Shown here: one piece after another, positions 16,437-25,793 of the stretch
Layout of the letters: each line of letters starts with the position of its first letter
Position numbering within the stretch: the first letter of the stretch is position 1
Assembly (NCBI RefSeq): GCF_027570075.1
Contig: NZ_JAKMUS010000005.1
Coordinates: 1-64,000, forward strand
DNA: 64,000 bases
Reading direction: 5' to 3'
Source of the DNA: Corynebacterium meitnerae
Lineage (GTDB): Bacteria; Actinomycetota; Actinomycetes; Mycobacteriales; Mycobacteriaceae
Made by a program: the position numbers and the translations under genes
Notes under the pieces: generated by a model
Databases searched by the model: none
The model's input: the letters and a program-made list of their open reading frames with translations, nothing else
What the model was told of the DNA's origin: nothing

Positions 16437-17267
16437 TTAGTCCCTGAAGTAGGACAGCAGGCGCAGGATCTCGGTGTAGAGCCACACCAGGGTCACGGCC
16501 AGGCCGAGGGCAACGCCCCACGCCATCTTGGCCGGTGCACCGGTGCGCACAAGCTTGTCTGCGGTATCAAAGTCGGTGAGGAAGCTCATAGCACCCAGGC
16601 CGATGCAGACGAGCGAGAAGATGATGGCAATCGGGCCACCATCACGCAGCGGGGACATACCGGTAAACATGAACAGCAGCAGGTTGCCCAGCGCCAGAAC
16701 TGCAACACCGATGATGCAGCCGGTGATGATGCGGGTGAACTTCGGGGTGACGCGGATAGCACCGGTCTTGTACACGAAGAGCATGCCGGCGAACACGCCG
16801 ATGGTGCCCAGCACTGCCTGGAAGATCAGGGAGCCAGCATCGGCACTGCCGACCATCCAGCCGGAGACCAGCATGGAGAAGCCACCAACAAACAAGCCTT
16901 CAAACGCGGCGTAGATCAGCGTGACAGCAGCGGAGCCGTACTTGCGGCCGAAGGCGTGCACCAGAACGGTGATCAGACCGCCGATAGCACCCACGAAGGT
17001 GAGCAGAATCGAGATAGACGGATCAATAGCCAGGCCGATGCCAAAGTTGACCAGCGCGAAAAGCACAATCACGGAGAGCGTGATACCCGTCTTGGTCACA
17101 ATGTCATCGACGGTAATGGGGCGCTCAGCGTCCTGGGCCGCGAATGGCGCCGGGGCACCGTAGGGCTGCTGGCCATACGGGTTGTGCTCAGTTCCCATCG
17201 GCTGGCCGTAGCCGGTCTGCTGGTAGGAGGTGGGCAGTTGAGTCAAAACGGGGTTCGAGGACTTCAC
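16437..17267 (-). CDS. Bax inhibitor-1/YccA family membrane protein
   Basis: A 276-residue protein with a Gln/Tyr/Pro-rich cytoplasmic N-terminus (residues 1-48) and seven predicted membrane helices ending in the WLYTEILRLLSYFRD tail typical of the family. Acidic residues in the last helices (FLTDFDTAD) match the conserved pH-sensing/calcium-leak positions of BI-1 homologues. The start is GTG at 17267 with AAAGGA about 10 bases upstream. Bacterial homologues modulate FtsH proteolysis or ion leak; the role here is not known. Its own terminator follows. Confidence 0.9.
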   Translation of the reverse strand: MKSSNPVLTQLPTSYQQTGYGQPMGTEHNPYGQQPYGAPAPFAAQDAERPITVDDIVTKTGITLSVIVLFALVNFGIGLAIDPSISILLTFVGAIGGLITVLVHAFGRKYGSAAVTLIYAAFEGLFVGGFSMLVSGWMVGSADAGSLIFQAVLGTIGVFAGMLFVYKTGAIRVTPKFTRIITGCIIGVAVLALGNLLLFMFTGMSPLRDGGPIAIIFSLVCIGLGAMSFLTDFDTADKLVRTGAPAKMAWGVALGLAVTLVWLYTEILRLLSYFRD

Positions 17268-17407
17268 GCTTCGACGTTCCTTTCTATTGGTAACTCCATG
17301 TGCGTGATCACAATGTTGACATGATCACCAGTCATATAGTCCAACGAAGCACCGTCCGGATTCGTTCCCACTTGGGCAAACTTTTTCTTTCAAGGCGCTG
17401 ACCGGCC

Positions 17408-17413
17408 TAAACT
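17408..17413 (+). promoter_or_regulatory. -10 element TAAACT of the leaderless SUFU gene
   Basis: TAAACT is followed by 7 bases and then ATG at 17421; no ribosome binding site lies between. Confidence 0.5.
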
Positions 17414-17420
17414 ATGGGGC

Positions 17421-18434
17421 ATGGATCTTCGTGGCGGGTTGTTCGGTAAAAACCGGCGCCGCACTGGTGGCGAGCATCTTCGGGAGCACCTCGCCGCTTA
17501 CTGCGGTGCCCCGGTAGCGGTGCATGGGGAGCTCGATTTCACGGAGAAGGTCGCGGTGTTGGTCTACCACTGCCCAGCCCCTGTTCCCCATTTTCTTTAT
17601 GTCACGCACGGGATCTCACGGACGAGTTCATCTCTTCCGGTGGCGGGCACGCAGACGGAGCTCACTGTGCGCGTGCCGGCCACCGCGGACCCCGGGACCC
17701 CACCCACGTGGCCCGCTGAGCGGCTGCGTGCGCTGGCGGCGCTGTCCCCGATTGAGCCGGGCCATTACGTGAACCTCCACGAGCCGATGTGCGAGGACGC
17801 GCAGCTCACGGGTTTCCTGTTCGCAGCGGATCCTCGGCTGCCCGTCATTGACGCGCCGACGGGCCATGTCGCATTCACTACCGCCGTGGGTGTCACGGCC
17901 GATGAGCTGGACGCGGCGTTGTCGTGGGATCCGGCGAAGTTCGTCGATAAGCTCTTGCACGTCGATCCGCTCGGCCGCACCGTCCCGCAACGCCAGAGCA
18001 TGCTTCTCGACGAATCCTTCCACACCCACTTCACCACCCAACGCGCAACCGAAGGGTCCCGGATCAGCGCAGTGTCCTCGAGTTACTTCGACGTTGATCC
18101 GTCGGGGCGCATTGACATGACCACTCATGCCGCGGCGCATCTGTTGCGGGCTGCGCGCTGGCGTTTCAGCTACGGCCGTGATTTCGCGGTGATGAGCGAT
18201 GACGCCTGGGCACGCTTCATTCCTGACCCCTCGGCAGCTCATTCAACGGTGGAATATCACCCAGCCGTCCCCGCCAACCGGCGCCGCCGTATCGTTGCGG
18301 AACCACCGCACCTCACCGTCACGCTCGCAGAAAAGGCGTGCCATGAAATCCTCGCGGTGCTCGATACTGCGCCCGGTGCCTACCGGCTGACAACAGCGCC
18401 GCTGGATTTTCACGTTATTGATCCGACGCGTTAA
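17421..18434 (+). CDS. Suppressor of fused (SUFU)-like domain protein
   Basis: A 337-residue cytoplasmic protein. The N-terminal half resembles the bacterial SUFU domain (VLVYHCPAPVPHFLYVTHGIS, then TELTVRVP and a long segment with ERLRALAALSPIEPGHYVNL). The C-terminal part, from about residue 240, has no recognised fold by eye. SUFU domains in bacteria are scattered and often appear as immunity proteins in polymorphic toxin loci; no toxin gene is visible beside it. It probably starts from a leaderless mRNA. The amidase ATG lies 13 bases after the stop. Confidence 0.68.
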   Translation: MDLRGGLFGKNRRRTGGEHLREHLAAYCGAPVAVHGELDFTEKVAVLVYHCPAPVPHFLYVTHGISRTSSSLPVAGTQTELTVRVPATADPGTPPTWPAERLRALAALSPIEPGHYVNLHEPMCEDAQLTGFLFAADPRLPVIDAPTGHVAFTTAVGVTADELDAALSWDPAKFVDKLLHVDPLGRTVPQRQSMLLDESFHTHFTTQRATEGSRISAVSSSYFDVDPSGRIDMTTHAAAHLLRAARWRFSYGRDFAVMSDDAWARFIPDPSAAHSTVEYHPAVPANRRRRIVAEPPHLTVTLAEKACHEILAVLDTAPGAYRLTTAPLDFHVIDPTR

Positions 18435-18447
18435 CTATCATGCGGTC

Positions 18448-19881
18448 ATGGGTACTCATGAAGATTTGGCCTTCGCCGGCGTAACCGCGATTGCTGCAAA
18501 GACTCGCTCCGGCGAGCTCACTGCGCGCGAGGTCACTGATTTCTTTCTTGACCGGATTGCCCGGTTCAATCCCGAGCTCAACGCATTTATCACCGTGCTT
18601 GCGGATGAAGCACGCGCAGACGCCGACGCACTCGATGTGAAGGCCCAACGCGGTGAGGAACGCGGCCCGCTGCACGGCGTTCCTATCGCCATCAAGGCTG
18701 AAAATGATGTTGCAGGGATTCCCACTACCTTCGGAGGCGCCGCATTCACCACCCCGGCGCGCGCTGATTCCGCGGTGGTGGCGCGCCTGCGTGCGGCGGG
18801 TGCTGTCATCGTGGGCACGACCGCGATGCCGGAATTTGGGATTTGGCCGTACACAGAATCAGTAGCTAACGGTGCGACCCGCAACCCGTGGAACACCGCG
18901 TACTCCCCCGCCGGATCTTCCGGCGGTACGGCCGCTGCGGTGGCCGCGGGCCTCGTCCCCCCTGCGATTGGTGGGGATGGTGGCGGTTCCATCCGTCTGC
19001 CCGCCGCCTGGTGTGGCCTGTTTGGGTTGAAGCCCCAGCGCGGGCGCGTGTCCGCCGCCCCGAACGCGAGCCTCTGGGGAGCGTTGGGCACGATTGGTCC
19101 GCTGACGCGGTACGTGGAGGACACGGCGCTGATTTTGGATTGTGTGGGTGGGGGTACGGAGGGCGTCGATAAGCATGTGGCGCAAGCTTTGCCCACGACC
19201 TTGATGGAGGCTTTACAGCATGCCCCGGGGCGGTTGCGGATTGGTGTGAGCACGGCCGCGCCGCTGGGCACCGTGTTGAAGAAGCCGGCGCGGCAAGCGG
19301 TGGAGACGACTGCTGAGACCCTCAAGGACGTGGGCCACGACGTGTTCGAGCACGATTTTTCCTATCCACCCGCGCTGGCCTTGTCCTTTGTCCCGCAGTT
19401 CTTGAATGGTTTCAGCGAGGAAGCGCACATGGCTGAGCATCCGGAGCTGCTTGAGCGACGTACCCGGCGCGGCGTGCGATTGGGCAAGGTGCTGGGTTTG
19501 ACCTCCCCGAAGATGGTGCACAAGGCGGAGGCGAAAAGCGCGGAGATCGGTGAAAAGCTCATGCGTGAGGTGTTCTCCGACGTGGATCTTCTGCTGACGC
19601 CGAGTGTCCCCCACCCGGCGGTTCCCATTGGGCAGTTGGATGCGCATGGATTTTTGCCGGCCGCGCTGAAGGCGAGCGGGGTCGCATCCTTCACCTCGCC
19701 ATGGAACGCGGTGGGTAACCCGGCGGCTACCGTGCCCGCTGGCTTCCACGAGGGCCTGCCGCTCAGCGCGCAGCTCGTGGGGCCATTCAACAGCGAGCCG
19801 CTGCTATGCCAAGTCGCACGCCAGCTGCAGGACGCGACCGATTGGCCTGCACTTGTGCCCCCACAGGGACTCGAACCCTGA
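18448..19881 (+). CDS. Amidase signature family hydrolase
   Basis: A 477-residue amidase signature enzyme with an intact Ser-cisSer-Lys triad. The lysine is in GVPIAIKAENDVAG, and the glycine/serine-rich motif is SPAGSSGGTAAAVAAGLVP followed by GGDGGGSIRLPA. It hydrolyses a C-N amide bond; the substrate is unknown, and the context gives no sign of GatA (no gatB or gatC nearby). The ATG at 18448 is used; earlier in-frame codons run into the SUFU stop. The last 26 bases lie antisense over the 3' end of the adjacent tRNA, so the C-terminal residues VPPQGLEP are read from tRNA sequence. Confidence 0.9.
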   Translation: MGTHEDLAFAGVTAIAAKTRSGELTAREVTDFFLDRIARFNPELNAFITVLADEARADADALDVKAQRGEERGPLHGVPIAIKAENDVAGIPTTFGGAAFTTPARADSAVVARLRAAGAVIVGTTAMPEFGIWPYTESVANGATRNPWNTAYSPAGSSGGTAAAVAAGLVPPAIGGDGGGSIRLPAAWCGLFGLKPQRGRVSAAPNASLWGALGTIGPLTRYVEDTALILDCVGGGTEGVDKHVAQALPTTLMEALQHAPGRLRIGVSTAAPLGTVLKKPARQAVETTAETLKDVGHDVFEHDFSYPPALALSFVPQFLNGFSEEAHMAEHPELLERRTRRGVRLGKVLGLTSPKMVHKAEAKSAEIGEKLMREVFSDVDLLLTPSVPHPAVPIGQLDAHGFLPAALKASGVASFTSPWNAVGNPAATVPAGFHEGLPLSAQLVGPFNSEPLLCQVARQLQDATDWPALVPPQGLEP

Positions 19882-19929
19882 CTGAATCGATTTTAAGTCG
19901 ACTGCCTCTGCCAATTGGGCTATAGGGGC
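19856..19929 (-). tRNA. tRNA with UAA anticodon (Leu, UUA codons), short variable loop
   Basis: A 74-base cloverleaf can be drawn. The 7-bp acceptor stem GCCCCTA/TGGGGGC includes one G-U pair. The D-arm has GG in the loop and a 3-bp stem with a C-A mismatch at the fourth position. The anticodon stem is GTCGA/TCGAT with loop CTTAAAA (anticodon TAA), and the T-arm is CAGGG-TTCGAGT-CCCTG. The discriminator is A73, as in leucine tRNAs, and CCA is not encoded. The variable loop is only 5 bases (TCAGT), whereas bacterial leucine tRNAs normally have a long variable arm. Leu is assigned by anticodon only. Confidence 0.8.
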
Positions 19930-19969
19930 GTATCGGTGAATGAGTGTACGGCACTGCCCTACCCGTCCC

Positions 19970-19975
19970 TATAAT
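19970..19975 (+). promoter_or_regulatory. -10 element TATAAT of the CPBP protease gene
   Basis: A consensus TATAAT lies 9 bases before the ATG at 19985, suggesting a leaderless mRNA. Confidence 0.6.
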
Positions 19976-19984
19976 TGCTCCATC

Positions 19985-20611
19985 ATGACTGCTCGCGCTG
20001 CTGGTTCCTGGCTTGTTCTCCTTCCGTGCGTGCTGGGCGGGCTTGGCCTGTTCACCGCGCGCCAGGCAGGCGATGGCACCGCTACGTTCTACGTGATCAC
20101 CCTTCTCACCGCCGCACTGTATGCCGGCACGTGGTGGGTGTGGGGCGACCGGCAAGCGTTCGCGGGTCCGAAGGCGCCGGACCTGCTGCGCGGCGTGGCC
20201 TTAGGCGGCGCGCTCGCGGTGGTCTTTTTGCTCGGCGCGCTGGTGGTGCGCCACATTCCGCTGCTGGCCGGGCCGGTTACAGAGCTGCTCAGCATGCCCA
20301 GCGCGGGTGGTTGGATACCCACGCTCACCGTGCTGATCTTGAACGGCATCGGCGAAGAGCTCGTCTACCGCGACGCGCTGCCCCGCCAACTGCGTGGCCG
20401 CTGTGGTGAACTGGCGGTCGGAGTGCTCTCCACCGGCGTCTACTGCCTAATCACCATCGGGATGGGTGTCTCGCTGCTCGTCTTCGCCGCCGGTGTGCTC
20501 GGCGCGCTGTGCTTCTACGAGGCCTCCCGCACCCGGCGTGTCATCTCCCCGATCGCGGTTCACCTCACGTGGTCAGTGACGATGCTGCTGGCGATGCCGC
20601 TGGTGCTGTAG
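19985..20611 (+). CDS. CPBP family intramembrane metalloprotease
   Basis: A 208-residue protein with about six membrane helices. Motif 1 of the family, EELVYRDALPRQLR (Glu-Glu and Arg), lies near residue 123, and the last conserved His appears in AVHLTWSVTM. Family members cleave or process membrane-associated peptides, and some act in bacteriocin immunity. It is compact for the family. The ATG at 19985 is chosen because a consensus -10 sits 9 bases upstream. It converges on the AAA ATPase gene with 17 bases between. Confidence 0.8.
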   Translation: MTARAAGSWLVLLPCVLGGLGLFTARQAGDGTATFYVITLLTAALYAGTWWVWGDRQAFAGPKAPDLLRGVALGGALAVVFLLGALVVRHIPLLAGPVTELLSMPSAGGWIPTLTVLILNGIGEELVYRDALPRQLRGRCGELAVGVLSTGVYCLITIGMGVSLLVFAAGVLGALCFYEASRTRRVISPIAVHLTWSVTMLLAMPLVL

Positions 20612-20628
20612 CCCACCGATGCACGAAC

Positions 20629-21840
20629 CTAAGACAGTGACACTTTTCGTGCAAGAACATCAAAGACATTCAGGTGCTGCACGTACCCAGTTGAAAGGGG
20701 AAGCCGGTCCCCCGTCAGCAACAGGCACCTGGATCCCGGCGGCAGACCTTCGAACGAGGACAGTTCCCTCTGCAGTACTTGCTCATCCAAAGCGGTCAGC
20801 GCAACTTGGATGAAGAGGGTTTCATCACCGCGCTGAGCGAGAAAGTCGATTTCCCCGCCGGGGCCTACTCCCGTGTGGACCTCGAAGCGCTGTCGCAGCA
20901 ATTCAAGGTACACCTGATTTTCCACGTCATGCCCCGTGTTCGTGTTCTTATGCCCAGTAAGAGCATCACGCAACCCCGCATCGACCCAGTAGTATTTCGG
21001 CGTTGTCTTCAACCACCCGCGCCCGCGAGTGTCATAGCGGTGGCACGGATAAATCAGGTGGGCATCTGCCATGAGCTGGAGGTAGCGGTCCACGGTGTCG
21101 GTGCTTACCTTCACACCCTCGGATTTCAAGGTGTTGGCAATCTTGTTCGCCGATAGCGGCGAACCAGCATTATCCAATACGAATGCTGCGACTTTAATAA
21201 AGGTGGCCGTATCACGCACCTGACCACGCAAGGCGATGTCGCGGGTGAAAATTGAGTCGAACAAATCCCTGTTCAGTTGGCGCGCGATTTCGGGCGAGGA
21301 CTCCAAGACACTGCGAGCAAACCCACCGGTTGTCATCCAGCGCCGGTAGCTTTCCTCCACCGATTCACTGTCGCTGACCCCCGTGAACTGGCGGAACTCC
21401 GCAAGCGACAACGGGAACACCTCCAGCGACACGTAGCGCCCCGCAAGGTACGTCAGCCCTTCCCCCGAAAACATGGAAGCATTCGAGCCCGTCGCACAGA
21501 TCTCAATATTCTGTGCTGTTCGCAGTGAATTGATCATCCGGGCCCAGTCCCTCAACTCCTGAACCTCATCGACGTGCAGATGCGTGACACCGTGCTTCAC
21601 GCGATCTAAGACGTACTCATGAAAAACCTGGGGCTCGCGGAGGGCATCGAACGTCACGTCCTCAAAGTTGATCGTGAGAATCGCGCGTGGGTCAACTCCC
21701 TGCTCAACGAGGTGTTCGCGATACAAATGCAGCAGCGATGACTTGCCGGCACGACGCACACCCGTGATCAGGCGAACAAGGTCGTTCCCGGTGATGGCGG
21801 CAAGTTCCTGAAGGTATTGCGGACGCGGAAGAAGGTTCAC
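20629..21840 (-). CDS. AAA ATPase with C-terminal DUF4143
   Basis: A 403-residue ATPase. Walker A is ITGVRRAGKSSLLHLY near residue 30, Walker B is THLHVDEVQEL, and sensor 1 is ICATGSNASM. The second half is DUF4143 with a nuclease-like signature (EIDFLAQRGDETLFIQV). GTG at 21840 is preferred over TTG at 21861. The encoded start VNLLPRPQYLQEL matches family N-termini, and a TATACT hexamer ends 8 bases upstream, inside a palindrome. Such ATPases are common in accessory regions and their function is unknown. Less GC-rich codons than its neighbours hint at transfer. Confidence 0.85.
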   Translation of the reverse strand: MNLLPRPQYLQELAAITGNDLVRLITGVRRAGKSSLLHLYREHLVEQGVDPRAILTINFEDVTFDALREPQVFHEYVLDRVKHGVTHLHVDEVQELRDWARMINSLRTAQNIEICATGSNASMFSGEGLTYLAGRYVSLEVFPLSLAEFRQFTGVSDSESVEESYRRWMTTGGFARSVLESSPEIARQLNRDLFDSIFTRDIALRGQVRDTATFIKVAAFVLDNAGSPLSANKIANTLKSEGVKVSTDTVDRYLQLMADAHLIYPCHRYDTRGRGWLKTTPKYYWVDAGLRDALTGHKNTNTGHDVENQVYLELLRQRFEVHTGVGPGGEIDFLAQRGDETLFIQVALTALDEQVLQRELSSFEGLPPGSRCLLLTGDRLPLSTGYVQHLNVFDVLARKVSLS

Positions 21841-21842
21841 AA

Positions 21843-21862
21843 GTTGCGAGTATAGTCGCAAC
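21843..21862. promoter_or_regulatory. Palindrome 1 overlapping the AAA ATPase promoter
   Basis: GTTGCGA-GTATAG-TCGCAAC is a perfect 7-bp inverted repeat. It contains the minus-strand -10 TATACT (21849-21854) and is followed by a run of T on the plus strand. A protein bound here would block transcription. Confidence 0.6.
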
Positions 21863-21882
21863 TTTTTTCAAAAAGCACCACA

Positions 21883-21902
21883 GTTACGAGTATGGTCGTA
21901 AT
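21883..21902. promoter_or_regulatory. Palindrome 2, 40 bp from palindrome 1
   Basis: GTTACGA-GTATGG-TCGTAAT is a near copy of palindrome 1 at an exact 40-bp offset, so both sites face the same side of the helix. The T-run after it is also repeated. It lies just past the mfd stop. Confidence 0.6.
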
Positions 21903-21907
21903 TTTTT

Positions 21908-24900
21908 CTACTCGCTCACCGAGAACACGCGCTTGCCTTTTGGCTTGTCGACGTCCCCGCCCCGCACCGAAATCTCCTCCACATCAAAGATGGCAGAGAG
22001 GAAATCAGCGACCCACTGCAGGAGCTCTTCGTCCCGGAGGTTCGGCGCATTGAGTGCTCGCTTGGCTCCACCTTCGCGCGGGAACGGGACCTGCACGGCT
22101 TTCGCGGCCGCGCGGTAGTTTGATCCCGGGTACAGGCGCTTGAGGCGCACCTGCTTGGAATCCGGCATGTCCACCGGGTGGAACTTCAGGCGAGCGCCTT
22201 GCATGGTGATGTCCGAGACACCAGCGCGGCGGGCCTGGTGGCGGAGCCGGGCAACAGCGAAGAGGCGTGAGACTTCCTCCGGCATCTCACCGAAGCGGTC
22301 GGTGAGTTCTTCCGCGACGTGGGCCAGCTCAGCGTCGTCACGCGCGGCGGCGAGCTTGCGGTAGCTCTCCAAGCGGAGGCGCTCGGAGTTGATGTAGGAC
22401 TCCGGAATGTGGGCGTCCACAGGCAAATCGATGCGAATCTCCTTCGGGCCCTGGTCGGTGGCATCCACCACTTCCCCAGACATGAGGGACTTGAAGGTTT
22501 CCACGGCCTCGCCGACAAGGCGGACGTACATGTCAAAGCCGACGCCAGCGATGTGGCCGGACTGCTCAGCACCTAGGACGTTGCCGGCGCCACGCATCTC
22601 CAGGTCCTTCTGCGCCACGGCCATACCGGCACCCAGGTCGTTGTGCTGAGCGATGGTGGCCAGGCGGTCGTAAGACATCTCCGTGAGCACCTTGTCCTTG
22701 GGGTACAAGAAGTAGGCGTAGCCGCGCTCGCGGGAACGACCCACACGCCCGCGCAGCTGGTGGAGCTGGGAGAGGCCCATGTTCTGCGCGTTTTCCACGA
22801 TGAGCGTGTTCGCATTCGCAATATCCAGACCGGTTTCCACGATGGTGGTGCACACCAGCACGTCATACTCGCGGTTCCAGAAACCCTGCACGGTTTGCTC
22901 GAGGAGCTGCTCGCCCATCTGGCCGTGCGCCACGACGATGCGCGCTTCCGGTACGAGCTCACGCAGATGCCGCGCGGTTTTCTCAATGTCGGCGACTTTG
23001 TTGTGGATGTAGAACACCTGGCCGTCGCGAAGCAATTCACGACGAATCGCCGCCGCAATCTGCTTATCCTCCTGCGCACCCACATAGGTGAGCACCGGGT
23101 GGCGGTCCTCGGGCGGGGTGGTAATGGAGGTCATCTCACGGATACCCGTCAGGGACATCTCCAGGGTGCGCGGGATCGGTGTTGCCGTCATGGTGAGCAC
23201 ATCCACGTGAGACTTGAGCGCCTTGATGTGCTCCTTGTGCTCCACACCGAAGCGCTGCTCCTCATCCACCACGATGAGGCCCAGGTTCTTCCACTGCACA
23301 CCCGTCTGCAGGAGGCGGTGGGTGCCAATGACGATGTCGACGGAACCATCCGCCAGCCCTTTGAGCGTCTTCTTCGCCTCAGCGGCAGTGGTGAAGCGGG
23401 ACAACTCCCGGATCTCCACGCCGAAACCATCCATGCGCTGAGTGAAGGTGGAGTAGTGCTGCTGGGACAGCAGCGTCGTGGGCACGAGCACCGCAACCTG
23501 CTTGCCGTCCTGGACGGCCTTGAACGCGGCGCGCACCGCAACCTCAGTCTTGCCAAAGCCCACGTCACCGACGATGACCCGGTCCATCGGGGACGGCTTT
23601 TCCATGTCGGACTTCACCGCCTCGATGGCTGCCATCTGGTCTTCGGTTTCCACGAAGGGGAAGTTGTCTTCCATCTCCAGCTGCCACGGCGAATCGGGCG
23701 CGAAGGCGTGGCCCGGCGCGGAAGCACGCTTGGCGTAGAGCTCAATGAGCTCGCTGGCGATCTCTCGCACAGCGGCACGCGCCTTACGCTTGGTGTTCTT
23801 CCAGTCAGAGCCGCCCATCTTGGACAGGCTCGGGCTTTCCCCACCGGTGTACTTGCTCAGCAAGTCCAGCGAGTCCATGGGCACCCACAGCTGGTCGCCG
23901 GGTTGGCCACGCTTGGCGGGCTGGTACTCCAACACGATGTACTCGCGGCGGGCATCGCCCACGGTGCGCTCGGCCATCTTCACAAATTTGCCGATGCCGT
24001 GAGTGTCATGCACGACGTAATCCCCCGGCTTGAGCGCCAGCGGATCAACGCGGTTGCGGCGGCGTGGGGCGCGGCGCTTGGCGCCAGCAATGTCACCCAC
24101 GCGGTTACCCGTCACATCGGTTTCGGTGAACACAACCAGGCCGGGACCAGTGAAGGTCAAGCCAGCATGAGAAATCCCCTGGTACAGCGTGACCTGCCCG
24201 TCAACGGGCTCAAGACCCGGGGTGGCAATGCGCGCGGACACGCCATTTTCGCGCAACCTGTCCGCCATGCGGTCGATCGTGCCCTTGGCGGGCGCGACGA
24301 AGGCGGCGTGACCACCGTTCTGCAGGTGCAGCTTGATCTTGCCGTACAGCGCCTCAATTTCCTTCGGGTCACCCTTGGGTGCCGGCGCCGGCTCGTACTC
24401 CAGGGGCAGCGTGATCTCATCCGCCATGCCCATTCCCGGGGGCGCAAAGGTCCACCATGTATTGCCCGCCTTCAGCGCGGAGGCCTCCAGCGACTCGAAG
24501 GAACGATACGAGCTGGCAGACACGTCCAGGCCCTCAGCAGCTACTGGGCCCTCAGCCCCCATGGCGGCAGCTTCCCAACCGGCTTCCAGAAATTCCTCAT
24601 CGGTGGCCTGCAGGTCAGCAATACGGGTGCGCACCTTCTCCGGGGAGGTCACCAGCACTACGGAACCGGCGGGCATAAGCGCCGGCAACACCTCATAGGT
24701 CTGATCCGTCAGCGCCGGGATGAGCGCCTCCATGCCGTCCGGGTGGGAGCCACCGGCAATGCGTTCGACCATCTCCACCAGGGTGCGGTTGCCCGGGTAG
24801 GACTGGGCGAGGGTGGTGGCGCGGGTGCGCACGGTGTCGTCGATAAGCAATTGGCGGGCTGGATGCAGCTCAACCGCACTGATGTCTTCGATAGTGCGCT

Positions 24901-25543
24901 GGTCAGCGACGGCGAAGGAGCGCAGTTCGGTGACTTCGTCACCCCAGAATTCGATGCGCACGGGGTGCTCGGACGTCGTTGGGAACACGTCGATGATGCC
25001 GCCGCGCGTGGCAAATTCGCCGCGGCTGGCCACCATGTCCACGTGGCTGTACGCAAGGTCCACTAGGCGCTGGGTGAGTTCGCCGAAATCATGCTCCTCA
25101 TCCACGGCCACCACGACGGGCTCCACCGGCGGCAGCACCGGCTGGCAGGCCGCGCGCGCGGACGCCACCACTACACGGGTCTTGTCCAAATCGTGCACGA
25201 CTTTGTTGCGCTTGCCCACCACATCGGCCGCGGGAGACAGGCGCTCGTGCGGCAAGGTCTCAAACGCGGGCATGAGTGCCACCGCATCGCGCCCCAACAT
25301 CGCGGCGAGCTCAGCGGTGAGGTCTTCTGCCTCATGCCCCGTCGCCGTGATCAGCAGCACCGGCGCCTTGCGCGCGATCGCGCCCGCCGCCCACGGGCGC
25401 ACCTGATCAATGCCGGTGATGTGCAGCGATTCTTCGCCCACCCGTTTCTGCAGACCAGTCAGCTTCGGATCGGTAATGGCCTGGGTGAGCACCCCAGCCA
25501 ACACGGGCAGGTCAGAAGAATCGTGTGCCATAAACCCCATCAA
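21908..25543 (-). CDS. mfd: Transcription-repair coupling factor
   Basis: A 1211-residue Mfd. Residues of about 1-500 hold the UvrB-homology module. [22 protein letters not shown] (near 500) begins the RNA polymerase interaction domain. The RecG-like translocase follows with [40 protein letters not shown] and [13 protein letters not shown], and the TRCF C-terminal domain ends the protein. It removes RNA polymerase stalled at lesions and recruits UvrA. Alternative starts at 25540 and 25531 (MAHDSSDL) are close together; GAGG lies 4 bases before 25540. tRNA-Gln lies directly upstream on the same strand. Confidence 0.96.
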   Translation of the reverse strand: MMGFMAHDSSDLPVLAGVLTQAITDPKLTGLQKRVGEESLHITGIDQVRPWAAGAIARKAPVLLITATGHEAEDLTAELAAMLGRDAVALMPAFETLPHERLSPAADVVGKRNKVVHDLDKTRVVVASARAACQPVLPPVEPVVVAVDEEHDFGELTQRLVDLAYSHVDMVASRGEFATRGGIIDVFPTTSEHPVRIEFWGDEVTELRSFAVADQRTIEDISAVELHPARQLLIDDTVRTRATTLAQSYPGNRTLVEMVERIAGGSHPDGMEALIPALTDQTYEVLPALMPAGSVVLVTSPEKVRTRIADLQATDEEFLEAGWEAAAMGAEGPVAAEGLDVSASSYRSFESLEASALKAGNTWWTFAPPGMGMADEITLPLEYEPAPAPKGDPKEIEALYGKIKLHLQNGGHAAFVAPAKGTIDRMADRLRENGVSARIATPGLEPVDGQVTLYQGISHAGLTFTGPGLVVFTETDVTGNRVGDIAGAKRRAPRRRNRVDPLALKPGDYVVHDTHGIGKFVKMAERTVGDARREYIVLEYQPAKRGQPGDQLWVPMDSLDLLSKYTGGESPSLSKMGGSDWKNTKRKARAAVREIASELIELYAKRASAPGHAFAPDSPWQLEMEDNFPFVETEDQMAAIEAVKSDMEKPSPMDRVIVGDVGFGKTEVAVRAAFKAVQDGKQVAVLVPTTLLSQQHYSTFTQRMDGFGVEIRELSRFTTAAEAKKTLKGLADGSVDIVIGTHRLLQTGVQWKNLGLIVVDEEQRFGVEHKEHIKALKSHVDVLTMTATPIPRTLEMSLTGIREMTSITTPPEDRHPVLTYVGAQEDKQIAAAIRRELLRDGQVFYIHNKVADIEKTARHLRELVPEARIVVAHGQMGEQLLEQTVQGFWNREYDVLVCTTIVETGLDIANANTLIVENAQNMGLSQLHQLRGRVGRSRERGYAYFLYPKDKVLTEMSYDRLATIAQHNDLGAGMAVAQKDLEMRGAGNVLGAEQSGHIAGVGFDMYVRLVGEAVETFKSLMSGEVVDATDQGPKEIRIDLPVDAHIPESYINSERLRLESYRKLAAARDDAELAHVAEELTDRFGEMPEEVSRLFAVARLRHQARRAGVSDITMQGARLKFHPVDMPDSKQVRLKRLYPGSNYRAAAKAVQVPFPREGGAKRALNAPNLRDEELLQWVADFLSAIFDVEEISVRGGDVDKPKGKRVFSVSE

Positions 25544-25588
25544 ACCTCAGTGCGCGCTTTCTGCATTACAAGTCAGGCAATAAAAAAG

Positions 25589-25660
25589 CTTCCCCACCAG
25601 GACTCGAACCTAGAATGACGGTACCAAAAACCGTAGTGTTGCCAATTACACCATGGGGAA
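25589..25660 (-). tRNA. tRNA-Gln (UUG)
   Basis: A 72-base cloverleaf: acceptor TTCCCCA/TGGGGAA perfect, D-stem GTGT/ACAC, anticodon stem ACGGT/ACCGT with loop TTTTGGT (anticodon TTG), and T-arm CTAGG-TTCGAGT-CCTGG. Discriminator G73 fits glutamine. CCA is not encoded. Confidence 0.95.
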
Positions 25661-25742
25661 AGACGTCCCAGAGCTTACCAAATCTGACACGGGGCTCGAA
25701 ATAAGGCATTTGCTTATACGCGTTGCGTGCCCCTACCCCCGC

Positions 25743-25748
25743 TATTGT
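25743..25748 (+). promoter_or_regulatory. Probable -10 element TATTGT
   Basis: TATTGT lies just before the 14-bp palindrome and about 45 bases before the ATG at 25794. Confidence 0.35.
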
Positions 25749-25753
25749 TGAGC

Positions 25754-25767
25754 ATTAATGCATTAAT
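25754..25767. promoter_or_regulatory. Perfect 14-bp palindrome ATTAATGCATTAAT
   Basis: It lies about where transcription from the TATTGT hexamer would start, a usual place for a repressor operator. It is strikingly AT-rich for this genome. Confidence 0.5.
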
Positions 25768-25793
25768 CCCGTGTATTTGGAGTTTCTCAAGCG

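Noticed and set aside
21843-21911. The palindromes with T-runs as rho-independent terminators of mfd
   Set aside because: The T-runs follow the stems on the plus strand, but mfd is read on the minus strand, where A-runs precede the stems.
22643-25066. An 807-codon open frame antisense to mfd
   Set aside because: It is a by-product of GC-rich codon use in mfd, has no domain and is rich in His/Arg/Gly runs typical of shadow frames.
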